Origin: Treponema sp.
GTDB lineage: Bacteria; Spirochaetota; Spirochaetia; Treponematales; Breznakiellaceae
Direction of reading: 5' to 3'
Length of the DNA: 6,883 bases
Assembly (NCBI GenBank): GCA_031284385.1
Contig: JAISZZ010000199.1
Location: 1-6,883 of the forward strand
The position numbers were made by a program, and so were the translations under genes. Shown here one piece after another: positions 1-6,493 of this stretch (positions are counted from its first letter, which is position 1; every line of letters begins with the position of its first letter). The notes beneath the pieces are model-generated. The model saw nothing but the letters and a program-made list of their open reading frames with translations. It searched no databases and was not told the origin of the DNA.

Positions 1-3000
1 TGGAAGCGCGTACAACAACGCGGCGTAAATAATTATATATACGATAATTATGAACGGACGGAAGTAATCGACGGCGCGGAAAAAACCAGTATAAAAACTG
101 CCAGCGTTATAAAAGTTAAGCCTTCAAAATCCGGTTTTTATATTTTGCGTCTGAGCGGTTTTGATAGAGACGGCAGAAAAGCAATAAGCGAATATTCATT
201 TTATGTAACCGGTTCAAATTTTTCATACTGGAATAGGAACGATTCAAATGAAATAAATCTTGTGCCGGACCAGGCGGTATACAATCCGGGAGATACGGCG
301 GAGATTTTATTGCAAAGTCCGCTGCCCGCCGGACGGTATCTGGTTACTGTTGAACGTGAGGGAATATTCACTGAGGAAGTCCGCGCATTTGACGAGGCTG
401 TTTCTGTGATAAAAGTACCAATCGCACGCGGATTTGTTCCGGTGGTTTATGTATCCGTTTCATCGTATTCTACCCGATCCGGGCAGCCTGTCCATGGCTA
501 TGGAACGCCGGATTTAGATAAGCCAAAGGGATATTACGGCGTGGTAAAACTTTTTGTAAATCCCCGTGTCCGCGCCTTTTCGGTAAAGGTTGAAGGCGGT
601 AAAAAAGTATTCCGCCCGGGCGAGGAAGTTACGCTGACGCTGACCGCTGAGCGGGACGGCGTTCCGCTCCCCAACGCGGAACTTTCGCTGATGGCGGTTG
701 ACCGCGGTGTGCTCGATTTGATCAACTATCATGTGCCTGATCCCATCTCTTATTTTTATGACAAGAGTCGTTTTCCGCTTGGCGTAAGCGGCGGCGATTC
801 CCGCGCCTTGCTGATGGATCCGGTAACTTACAGTGTAAAGAATTTACAGGGTGGAGATTCCGGAGGAGATAAAATTGAAGAACGCGGCGATTTTAATCCG
901 ACCGCGGTATTTGAACCGTTTCTGCTGACGGATGAAAATGGAAAAGTAAAATGCACATTCAAACTGCCGGATACGCTTACCACATACCGTATAACTATAT
1001 TCGGCGTGCACGGGGAGTTATTTTCGTTAAAAGAAACTGAAATTGCCGCGCGAAATGTAATAAATGTTCAGCAGGTACAGCCGCGCAGACTCCGGGAACG
1101 GGACACGGCGGAAGCGGGCGTTCTTGTTACGAATTTGGATTCCGTGCCGCATAAAGTAAGCGTTTCCGCCGGTGTTGAATATTTGAAAATTGAAAATGAC
1201 GATGACGGCGGAGTGATAAAACAGAAAGGAGCGGCTTTTATTGACGGAGCTGCCGAACATACGGTAACTGTAAAGGCCGGCGGAAATGCGCTTGTATACT
1301 TTGATATTGCCGCGGAAAAGCAAGGGGAAATAAATATTGTATACACGATAAAATCCGGTGTTTTGAATGAACGGCTTGTTCAAGGTATGATAGTCGAAAA
1401 ACCGTACATAAAAGAAACTGTCGTTACGACAGGTTCACTTTCGGACAAGAGCGGATCAGAATCTTCAGCCGTGATGATTCCCGCTTTTGCGGACGATGGC
1501 GAGGGAAGCCTTGAGATAACGCTGGACGCTGTGCGCTTGTCCCTGCTAAAAGCGGCGGTTAATTATCTGTTTTATTATCCGTATGGCTGCATGGAACAGA
1601 GAAGCGCGGCGGCGCTGCCCCTTGTAATATTCGGCGAATATATCGACGCTCTTGGTTTAAGCAGTGAAGTTTCCAATCCGAAAAAAACCGCGCAAAAAGA
1701 GCTGGCATCGTGGGCAAAGATTCAGCGGCCAGACGGGGGGTTTCCGTACTGGCCATCGGGTATTGAATCTGATGTTTATGTGTCGCTTCGTATAGCGCAT
1801 ATAGTAAGCCTCGCGCCGGAAAAAAATATTGCAGTTCCGTCCGCGGTCAATACCGGTAAATTGTACGATTATCTTTACAGCGAATATCAAAAACTGTATC
1901 GAGCAACATCACGTCGTGATAATTCACGCCGTGATAATTCACGCCGTGATAATTCACGCGGGGGCAATTCGCTTCAAGCGGTGGAAAACAGATTTGCGTA
2001 TATGAGGAATGTATATTTACAATCCTATATGCTGTATGTTTTTTCATTGATGAAAAAACCAGTTGACGCGGCGCGTCTACAGGAAATTACCGCCGCCAAC
2101 AAGGATAATCCGGCGGTTTTGGCGTTTGCCGGCATGACGGCGCGGGCAATATCGCGCAGCGATATTGCGTCCGAAACGGCGCGGACTCTCCGTAACCTGC
2201 TGCGTCCCACTGCCCGCGGCGTTGATATAAGCGGCGGCGATGACGCGTATGCGTACTACGGCGGAAAAACAGAACAGCTTGCGCTTACATTGCAATTTTT
2301 TGTTGACCAGTATCCGGGCGATGACATTAATACGCGCCTGTTACATTCACTGTTGGAAAATAAACGCTCAGGCGGTTACTGGGATAATACCGCCGTTACA
2401 GTGCGTGTACTGGCCGCCGTTGACAGACTCATACAAACTGAAAATCTTGCGAAAACAAACGTTACGAGCGCGGCGGCGCTTGACGGGCGCGAACTTTTGA
2501 GCGCGAGTTTCAAGGGACTGAGTGCGCGGGCGGTAACAAAAACTTTTGGCTTTAAGGATTTTCCGCTTGCCGCAATTCCCCGTGATACGGCGCTGCCTTT
2601 TGCGGTAACAAGGCGTGGAACGGGCGGTATTTACTGGACAGCCGCGCTTACTTACGCGCTGCCTGCGGAAATGCAGGAACGAAGGGACGAGGGAATAGGC
2701 GTGTTTCAGACGATTTATGATGTTGAAAGCGGTGAACCGGTAAAAGAGTATCAGCTTGAAAGTGGAAAACTATACCGTGCGGAACTGCGAGTGTCGAGCA
2801 GCCGCGACAGGACCTACCTTGCACTGCGCGCGCCGGTTCCCAGCGGCGCGGAAATACTTGATGCCCGTTTTGTTACGACAAATTCCGCCGCGCTGGAGGT
2901 GGCAAGGACAAACGATGATGATATTGAGGCCGGGCGCAAGGACTATGCTGTAAGCAGTCAGGCGATTTTTGACAACGAGATACAATACTTTTGGGACAGG

Positions 3001-3144
3001 TTTGACACGGGTGAAACCACCGTGCGCTTTGCGTTCCGTGCGGCGCGGCGCGGTGTGTACCCGACTCCCCCCGCGCAGGCCGAATGTATGTACGAAAGCG
3101 AAATCTTTGGCCGCGGCGCGGGCGCGTTGTATACAATAAAATAA
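1..3144 (+). CDS. Alpha-2-macroglobulin family protein, thioester type (5' end cut by window edge)
   Basis: The reading frame is open from base 1, so the gene begins left of the window; 1047 residues to the TAA at 3142 are visible. Family role: bacterial alpha-2-macroglobulins are large, usually periplasmic or lipid-anchored proteins thought to trap attacking proteases, with a Cys-Gln thioester that bonds covalently to the target. Seen here: beta-sandwich-like MG segments first; then the conserved central block of the family (FNPTAVFEPFLLTDENGKV, about residues 298-316, followed by LPDTLTTYRI); then the thioester motif YGCMEQ with Cys at visible residue 530 (codon 1588-1590), opening a helical thioester domain; and a receptor-binding-like C-terminus ending YPTPPAQAECMYESEIFGRGAG, typical of bacterial members. 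About 600-700 N-terminal residues, including any signal peptide or lipobox, are probably missing. Oddity: four in-frame SRRDN-type pentapeptides about 107 residues after the thioester Cys. No penicillin-binding protein 1C, a common partner gene, lies downstream. Confidence 0.93.
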   Translation, partial: WKRVQQRGVNNYIYDNYERTEVIDGAEKTSIKTASVIKVKPSKSGFYILRLSGFDRDGRKAISEYSFYVTGSNFSYWNRNDSNEINLVPDQAVYNPGDTAEILLQSPLPAGRYLVTVEREGIFTEEVRAFDEAVSVIKVPIARGFVPVVYVSVSSYSTRSGQPVHGYGTPDLDKPKGYYGVVKLFVNPRVRAFSVKVEGGKKVFRPGEEVTLTLTAERDGVPLPNAELSLMAVDRGVLDLINYHVPDPISYFYDKSRFPLGVSGGDSRALLMDPVTYSVKNLQGGDSGGDKIEERGDFNPTAVFEPFLLTDENGKVKCTFKLPDTLTTYRITIFGVHGELFSLKETEIAARNVINVQQVQPRRLRERDTAEAGVLVTNLDSVPHKVSVSAGVEYLKIENDDDGGVIKQKGAAFIDGAAEHTVTVKAGGNALVYFDIAAEKQGEINIVYTIKSGVLNERLVQGMIVEKPYIKETVVTTGSLSDKSGSESSAVMIPAFADDGEGSLEITLDAVRLSLLKAAVNYLFYYPYGCMEQRSAAALPLVIFGEYIDALGLSSEVSNPKKTAQKELASWAKIQRPDGGFPYWPSGIESDVYVSLRIAHIVSLAPEKNIAVPSAVNTGKLYDYLYSEYQKLYRATSRRDNSRRDNSRRDNSRGGNSLQAVENRFAYMRNVYLQSYMLYVFSLMKKPVDAARLQEITAANKDNPAVLAFAGMTARAISRSDIASETARTLRNLLRPTARGVDISGGDDAYAYYGGKTEQLALTLQFFVDQYPGDDINTRLLHSLLENKRSGGYWDNTAVTVRVLAAVDRLIQTENLAKTNVTSAAALDGRELLSASFKGLSARAVTKTFGFKDFPLAAIPRDTALPFAVTRRGTGGIYWTAALTYALPAEMQERRDEGIGVFQTIYDVESGEPVKEYQLESGKLYRAELRVSSSRDRTYLALRAPVPSGAEILDARFVTTNSAALEVARTNDDDIEAGRKDYAVSSQAIFDNEIQYFWDRFDTGETTVRFAFRAARRGVYPTPPAQAECMYESEIFGRGAGALYTIK
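1588..1599 (+). other. Thioester motif codons (Cys-Met-Glu-Gln)
   Basis: TGC ATG GAA CAG encodes C-M-E-Q, matching the CxEQ motif that forms the internal Cys-Gln thioester in alpha-2-macroglobulins and complement C3/C4. The preceding residues YPYG and following RSAAALP also fit the bacterial family. Since both Cys and Gln are present, this copy should be of the covalent-trapping type rather than a thioester-less paralogue. This is sequence-based inference. Confidence 0.88.
1909..1968 (+). repeat. In-frame 15-bp tandem repeat of small palindromes (4 copies)
   Basis: Four head-to-tail 15-bp units start at 1909, 1924, 1939 and 1954. Units 2 and 3 are identical, unit 1 differs by one base, and unit 4 has diverged in the middle. 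They encode SRRDN-SRRDN-SRRDN-SRGGN inside the macroglobulin thioester domain. Units 2 and 3 contain the 11-bp palindrome TCACG-C-CGTGA; unit 1 has TCACG-T-CGTGA. The unit length is a multiple of three, so copy-number change would keep the reading frame. The insert is strongly polar and probably sits in a surface loop. Confidence 0.9.
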
Positions 3145-3187
3145 AAATATCATCGTAAGGCCTATGCTGCGCCGTGTGCCGGTGGGA
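3145..3187. other. Short convergent intergenic gap
   Basis: These 43 bp separate the stop codons of the macroglobulin gene (+) and the phosphoesterase gene (-). I see only very short complementary segments (GGC/GCC and CGTAA/TTACG) and no stable stem with an adjoining T-run. A bidirectional intrinsic terminator is expected at such a junction but is not convincingly present. Confidence 0.5.
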
Positions 3188-4183
3188 TTATGTTACGCTG
3201 AAAATTTTTTCAAATTCGCCAAGAAGCGTTTGTTTTAATGCCGCGATATGGCCTTTTAGATAAGCGCCCGCCGCGTTTTTATGTCCGCCCCCGCCGAAAA
3301 CTACGGCTATCTTTGCAACATCCACAGAATTTAGCGAGCGTAGTCCGATCGCACATTCTACGGGCGAGCTTTGGCGAATCACGGCGGCAGCTTCAACGCC
3401 TTCCACCGACATTAAAATTTGGTAAATAGCGTCTGAGTCGCGGTTTTCAATACCGTATTTTTGCGTTTCTTCCAATTCTTCAGTTGTAATTAACAGTTTG
3501 CCGCCAAAATAGCTTTCCGTATGGCTTATGACTAGCCCTAACAGCAGGCGCGAATTTAGGGTTTTTCCACCGTGAATTTTTGAAAAAGTTTCTTTTGGAC
3601 TCGCGCCTGCTTTTGCCAGACTTGCGGCTATCTGGAAAATTTCCTCGCTGCCTGAATCAATATGGCGAAAAAAACCCGTGTCCGTACAGAGTCCAAGGAA
3701 CAAAAAACAAGCCTCATCTTTGGAAATATCAAGGTTCAAAGCCTTGAACAATGAAAAAATTAAAATAGTTGATGATGCCGCCGCCGCCGCAATATAAGTG
3801 CAATCTGCGGTGGACAAGCGATTTTTGGCGCTTGCTGCCGCGTGATGATCAATTATTGCCAGCGGAAGTCCCTTTATTGCACCGCATAACTCGCCTGTAC
3901 GGGACGGCGCAGGACAATCAACAATTATGACTGCCGCGTTAGTTTTATCATCCTCGTTTATTTTAGCGGAAAACAAATTTTTGTACGGAATAACTTCTGT
4001 TTTCCTGAAAGGTCCAGATGAGCGAAGCAGCGTCTGTTTACCCAAACGGAGCAGCATAGAGGACAGGGCAAGCTGGCTCCCGATACAATCCGCATCAGGT
4101 TCTTCATGCCCTACAATAATGAATTTGTTGTGGTTTTTTATAAAATCTAATAGTTCTAACGGCGGTATAAAAGATTCTGGCAT
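3188..4183 (-). CDS. nrnA: DHH/DHHA1-family phosphoesterase, NrnA-like (oligoribonuclease / pAp phosphatase)
   Basis: The 331-residue protein has the complete DHH metal site: motif I HEEPDAD (His26, Asp30, Asp32), motif II IIVDCP (Asp89), motif III IDHH (Asp112-His113-His114) and motif IV CTDTGFF (Asp168). The C-terminal DHHA1 domain carries the substrate-binding glycine motif GGGGHKNAAG at 297-306. Order and length fit NrnA, a cytoplasmic Mn-dependent enzyme that degrades short oligoribonucleotides (nanoRNA) from the 5' end and dephosphorylates 3'-phosphoadenosine 5'-phosphate. Related DHH enzymes cleave pApA or cyclic di-AMP, but no GGDEF-like or membrane domain is present, which argues against a GdpP type. 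The ATG at 4183 has AGAGGG (4189-4194) 5 nt upstream. It follows the exported-protein gene by 28 bp on the same strand and is probably cotranscribed with it; no separate promoter is visible. An Ala-rich run (IAAAAASS, about 131-138) precedes the helix after the DHH motif. Confidence 0.9.
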   Translation of the reverse strand: MPESFIPPLELLDFIKNHNKFIIVGHEEPDADCIGSQLALSSMLLRLGKQTLLRSSGPFRKTEVIPYKNLFSAKINEDDKTNAAVIIVDCPAPSRTGELCGAIKGLPLAIIDHHAAASAKNRLSTADCTYIAAAAASSTILIFSLFKALNLDISKDEACFLFLGLCTDTGFFRHIDSGSEEIFQIAASLAKAGASPKETFSKIHGGKTLNSRLLLGLVISHTESYFGGKLLITTEELEETQKYGIENRDSDAIYQILMSVEGVEAAAVIRQSSPVECAIGLRSLNSVDVAKIAVVFGGGGHKNAAGAYLKGHIAALKQTLLGEFEKIFSVT

Positions 4184-4211
4184 ATAAACCCTCTAAAATA
4201 CCGCAGTTTAT

Positions 4212-4649
4212 TTATCGGACAACAGTTATTTCTTCAACGCCTTCAAAATTTGCGTCAAAGCTGACGGTACTCGGAACGCTGCCCCATGTAAGATGGGAAT
4301 GTTCACGTACAAATAATCTTACATGGTCGGTTTTCCCGTCTTTGTAGTATATCGTTAGATATGGCCACACTTTTTTGTCTAACAACATGGACAATTCGCC
4401 TTTAAGCGGGCCTTCAGTCTTGTTTGTCCGTGCAAACCATTCAGCCGGTAAGAAAATCCGGCTGGACCCGATACCGTTCTTGCGGTACTCTAATATATAG
4501 CCTTTTGTATATGGGAAAATCTTGTCTATTGTTACCTGTAGGACATAAAATTCAGAGTTATCGACCGGCGCACGGCTTGTCTCCTGAGCAAACGCTGAAA
4601 ATACGGAAAAAAACAAGACAAATAGACATACAACGCTAATTTTTTTCAT
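4212..4649 (-). CDS. Small exported protein of unknown function
   Basis: I do not recognise this family. The 145-residue product begins MKKI, then a hydrophobic stretch to about residue 20, and an AFA|QE signal peptidase I-type cleavage site after residue 21, so it is probably secreted to the periplasm; there is no lipobox. The mature part, about 124 residues, lacks further membrane segments and cysteines and alternates polar and aromatic residues (FYVLQVTIDKIFPY, WPYLTIYYKDGKTDHVRLF), which suggests a mainly beta-strand fold. Start choice: ATG at 4647-4649 has a perfect GGAGG (4656-4660) at good spacing. A TTG at 4664 would add MWRNL but would place the ribosome site inside the gene, so I reject it. 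It is the first gene of a unit with the NrnA-like gene and lies behind a palindrome-bearing promoter. A functional link to RNA turnover is not evident. Confidence 0.85.
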   Translation of the reverse strand: MKKISVVCLFVLFFSVFSAFAQETSRAPVDNSEFYVLQVTIDKIFPYTKGYILEYRKNGIGSSRIFLPAEWFARTNKTEGPLKGELSMLLDKKVWPYLTIYYKDGKTDHVRLFVREHSHLTWGSVPSTVSFDANFEGVEEITVVR

Positions 4650-4655
4650 TAAATT

Positions 4656-4660
4656 CCTCC
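4656..4660 (-). promoter_or_regulatory. Ribosome binding site deciding the start of the exported protein
   Basis: On the minus strand the order is GGAGG, AATTTA, plus one base, then ATG. The spacing of about 6-7 nt is optimal and fixes the start at 4649 rather than at the upstream TTG. Confidence 0.8.
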
Positions 4661-4684
4661 ACAAATGTTGGTGCTTAATTGACT

Positions 4685-4707
4685 ATGCGTAGATAGTATA
4701 TACGCAT
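4685..4707 (-). promoter_or_regulatory. Promoter -10 inside a 23-bp palindrome (candidate operator)
   Basis: Arms ATGCGTA (4685-4691) and TACGCAT (4701-4707) are perfect inverted repeats. The inner ATA/TAT also pair, giving 10 of 11 base pairs around a central G. On the minus strand, TATACT (4695-4700, five of six matches to the -10 consensus) lies within it, so transcription would start near 4688 and leave a leader of about 40 nt before the exported-protein gene. No good -35 box is found at 16-18 bp; instead an AT tract (4709-4731, including a perfect 14-bp AT palindrome) occupies that position. A regulator binding the palindrome could control the exported protein and the nrnA-like gene together. 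The role is inferred. Confidence 0.5.
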
Positions 4708-4807
4708 TTATATTTTTAATATATATATATTGTCGGCATAATCTATAATAGAGTGCATAATTTTCCCACAAAAAACTAACGCATCGTTTTCCTGCCCGCC
4801 CTGCGGC

Positions 4808-4837
4808 TTGACTGTCAAATTCATTTTACGATAAACT
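4808..4837 (+). promoter_or_regulatory. Probable promoter of the tRNA-Val gene
   Basis: TTGACT (4808-4813, five of six matches to -35) and TAAACT (4832-4837, four of six matches to -10) are separated by 18 bp. Initiation about 7 nt later would leave a tRNA 5' leader of roughly 12-13 nt, a sensible length for RNase P processing. The -35 box is embedded in the small palindrome TTGAC-T-GTCAA. Confidence 0.5.
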
Positions 4838-4856
4838 GAATCCCAGCGGTTTACAG

Positions 4857-4930
4857 GGGCGCTTGGCTCAGTTGGTTAGAGCGCCACGTTTACACCGTGG
4901 ATGTCAGAGGTTCGAATCCTCTAGCGCCCA
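4857..4930 (+). tRNA. tRNA-Val (anticodon UAC)
   Basis: A full 74-nt cloverleaf is visible. The acceptor stem GGGCGCT/AGCGCCC has 7 perfect pairs. The D stem GCTC/GAGC encloses loop AGTTGGTTA. The anticodon stem CCACG/CGTGG has loop TTTACAC, so the anticodon TAC is at 4891-4893 and reads valine codons. The variable region is ATGTC, the T arm is AGAGG-TTCGAAT-CCTCT, and the discriminator base is A. The 3' CCA is not encoded (AATC follows), so it must be added enzymatically. The gene converges on the ABC ATPase gene with a 31-bp gap, and no clear terminator lies between them. Unusually, position 9 is G rather than A. Confidence 0.96.
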
Positions 4931-4961
4931 AATCGCGGACACACCATCAAACGCAATTTCT

Positions 4962-5792
4962 CTATTGCCGCCAAGTTATCGCGCCATTGGCGCGTGGTAT
5001 GTCTGCGGTGCCAGAGGCGCCGACTCTGGCGGCGGGAAACGCGCTTTGCAGGAATTGGCGGGCGCGTTCTGTTTTCGGGTTTGTGAAAAAATCGTCCGGT
5101 TTGCCGGTTTCAAGAATTGCGCCTTCGTGCATGAATACTATGCGGTCAGCGATTTTGTGGGCAAAGCTCAACTCGTGAGTTACGATGAGCATGGTCATTC
5201 CACTTGCGACAAGGTTATTCATTATGAACAGAATTTCGCCGGCAAGTTCAGGGTCTAGGGCGGAAATCGGCTCGTCAAACAGCATTATCTTTGGTTCCAT
5301 CGCCAAGGCTCTTGCAATGGCGACACGCTGCTGTTGTCCGCCCGAAAGCTGCCCGGGAAAATTTGCCATTTTACCGGCAAGTCCCACACGCGCAAGAATA
5401 GTTTCCGCTTTTTCTTTAGCCGTTTTTTTCGGGATTTTTCGTACATGAATGGGCGCCAGCGTTACATTTTCGAGGACGGTTTTGTGTGGAAACAGGTTAA
5501 AACGCTGAAATACGAGGCCTGCTTCCAGCAGCGCGGCGGCGCGTTCAGCGGGCGGCATTTTAACCCTGTCAATTCCGTTTGCACAGTCAAACAGCAGTTT
5601 GTCTTCGATGTAAATTTGCCCGTCATCAATTTGTTCCAGCCATTTCAAGCAATGCAGAAACGTTGACTTGCCCGCACCGGAAGGCCCTATGATGCAAACG
5701 ACCTCTTTTTGCTCAACATCTATCGATACGGAACGCAGCGCCTTCAATTCACCAAACGTTTTGCTCACATTGACCGCTTTGATCATGGACAT
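4962..5792 (-). CDS. Polar amino-acid ABC transporter ATP-binding protein (GlnQ/HisP type)
   Basis: This 276-residue cytoplasmic ATPase would power uptake through the adjacent permease. Motifs: Walker A GPSGAGKST (36-44), Q-loop Gln96 in VFQRFNLFPH, signature LSGGQQQRVAIARALA (149-164), Walker B IMLFDEP (169-175), D-loop SALD (177-180) and H-loop His206. The FNLFPH segment and overall similarity place it in the polar amino-acid uptake family; the exact substrate cannot be told. The usual T of DEPTSALDP is I176. Start: ATG at 5792 with AGGA (5800-5803) 7 nt upstream; a second ATG two codons on is possible. It lies 12 bp after the permease stop, so the two are surely cotranscribed. Family members usually end at about 240-255 residues, near the equivalent of ARQFLQ. 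Here about 25 extra residues (FPAARVGASGTADIPRANGA and five more) follow, encoded by a palindrome-rich stretch. Confidence 0.93.
   Translation of the reverse strand: MSMIKAVNVSKTFGELKALRSVSIDVEQKEVVCIIGPSGAGKSTFLHCLKWLEQIDDGQIYIEDKLLFDCANGIDRVKMPPAERAAALLEAGLVFQRFNLFPHKTVLENVTLAPIHVRKIPKKTAKEKAETILARVGLAGKMANFPGQLSGGQQQRVAIARALAMEPKIMLFDEPISALDPELAGEILFIMNNLVASGMTMLIVTHELSFAHKIADRIVFMHEGAILETGKPDDFFTNPKTERARQFLQSAFPAARVGASGTADIPRANGAITWRQ
4967..5033 (-). repeat. Nested inverted repeats encoding the ATPase C-terminal tail
   Basis: Three perfect inverted repeats lie within 67 bp: outer arms GCCGCCA (4967-4973) and TGGCGGC (5027-5033); GCCAGAG (5010-5016) with CTCTGGC (5024-5030), 7-nt loop; and CGCGCC (4980-4985) with GGCGCG (4989-4994), 3-nt loop. 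The outer and second repeats share bases 5027-5030, so they cannot form fully at once. There is no U-run on either strand, so an intrinsic terminator is unlikely. The segment coincides with the extra protein tail and may be an inserted palindromic element. GC-rich coding sequence gives some chance inverted repeats, so this is tentative. Confidence 0.5.
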
Positions 5793-5804
5793 GAAATAAT
5801 CCTG

Positions 5805-6452
5805 TTAATGAATTGTGTAACGTTTTTCAAGTTTATTGAACATAAAAGCAAACACGGCGGTTATAATCAGATATAGAATCATTGCCGGCAGATATACCAG
5901 AGAGGACGCGCTGGAGGATGAGATTGAACGGGCAGCTTTGGTTATATCGGTGAGCGCGATAATGGATACGAGGGATGCATCTTTTAGAACCATGATAAAT
6001 TCGTTGCCGACAGGCGGAATAAGCCGGCGTATGGACTGCGGGATTATAACCTGCGCCACCGTTTGCGCGTAGGACAAGCCCAACGCGCGGGAGGCGGCAA
6101 ATTGCCCACTGTCGATGCTCTGAATGGCGGCGCGTATAATTTCCGCGCAATAGGCCGCTGAATTCAGTGAAAACGCGATAAACGCCGCGAAAAAGCGGTC
6201 GTTTATCGCGAGATGCGGCGATATTTGCGGTAGTCCGTAATAAATGAAGTAAAGCTGCATCAAAAGCGGTGTACCGCGAAAAAAAAATGTATAGGCGGAA
6301 CAAAAACGGTTCAAAACCTTATTTTTGGACATCTTTCCCAATGCGAGCAGCAGGCTCAAAATAAGTCCGGCGGAAACTGCCGTCAGCGGAAGCAGAATCG
6401 TTATGACCGCGCCTTCTAAAAGCGGCGGAATCCAGTTTATTATTTGTTGCAA
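5805..6452 (-). CDS. Polar amino-acid ABC transporter permease (HisM/GlnP type)
   Basis: This is an inner-membrane channel subunit of a polar amino-acid importer. With a TTG start at 6450-6452 it has 215 residues, typical of the family. Seen: N-terminal amphipathic segment and first membrane helix (WIPPLLEGAVITILLPLTAV onward), the family motif FFRGTPLLMQLYF (about residues 57-69), later hydrophobic helices, and the ATPase-docking EAA loop GQFAASRALGLS...IIPQS (about 116-140), in which the usual Glu is Ala. The start is uncertain. The frame is open upstream to an ATG at 6518 (237 residues), but that ATG is inside a perfect hairpin with no ribosome site and adds an unfamiliar N-terminus (MRTRINQCFPC). 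The strong AAGGAG (6468-6473) lies 6 nt before an ATC (6459-6461) and 15 nt before the TTG. It precedes the ATPase by 12 bp. No binding-protein gene is present, so substrate and partner are unknown. Confidence 0.9.
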   Translation of the reverse strand: MQQIINWIPPLLEGAVITILLPLTAVSAGLILSLLLALGKMSKNKVLNRFCSAYTFFFRGTPLLMQLYFIYYGLPQISPHLAINDRFFAAFIAFSLNSAAYCAEIIRAAIQSIDSGQFAASRALGLSYAQTVAQVIIPQSIRRLIPPVGNEFIMVLKDASLVSIIALTDITKAARSISSSSASSLVYLPAMILYLIITAVFAFMFNKLEKRYTIH

Positions 6453-6467
6453 GGTATCGATTTTAAG

Positions 6468-6473
6468 CTCCTT
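6468..6473 (-). promoter_or_regulatory. Ribosome binding site of the permease
   Basis: AAGGAG on the minus strand is the only strong Shine-Dalgarno match near the permease N-terminus. It lies about 45 nt downstream of the ATG at 6518, so that ATG is unlikely to be the main start. Counting from it, the nearest in-frame candidates are ATC (6 nt gap, non-standard) and TTG (15 nt gap, long). Confidence 0.65.
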
Positions 6474-6493
6474 TTCGTAAATTTCGCAAGGGA

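Noticed and set aside
145..147. TTG as the start of the macroglobulin gene
   Set aside because: The frame is open to base 1 and the upstream residues (for example PSKSGFYILR) continue the MG-domain sequence, so the gene starts outside the window.
1909..1968. CRISPR array or promoter-like repeat
   Set aside because: Units are directly adjacent with no spacers, only 15 bp long, and in frame within a conserved gene.
1027..2500. Several 60-120 codon reading frames on either strand within the macroglobulin gene
   Set aside because: They overlap a strongly conserved protein, lack credible ribosome sites and show no domain features.
3145..3187. Bidirectional intrinsic terminator between the convergent genes
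   Set aside because: Only 3-5 bp complementary segments are present; the T-rich tracts nearby are not directly preceded by a stable stem.
4650..4664. TTG at 4664 as the start of the exported protein
   Set aside because: It would place the perfect GGAGG inside the gene and spoil the signal peptide start; the ATG at 4649 fits both.
4744..4749. Perfect TATAAT upstream of the tRNA
   Set aside because: It is over 100 bp from the tRNA and lacks a -35 at 16-18 bp; the TTGACT/TAAACT pair at 4808-4837 is better placed.
4980..4994. CGCGCC-ATT-GGCGCG stem as a transcription terminator of the ATPase operon
   Set aside because: It lies inside the coding sequence and no U-run follows on the minus strand.
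4863..5258. Plus-strand reading frame running from the tRNA into the ATPase gene
   Set aside because: It is made of tRNA sequence and the antisense of a well-supported ATPase; no protein family is recognisable.
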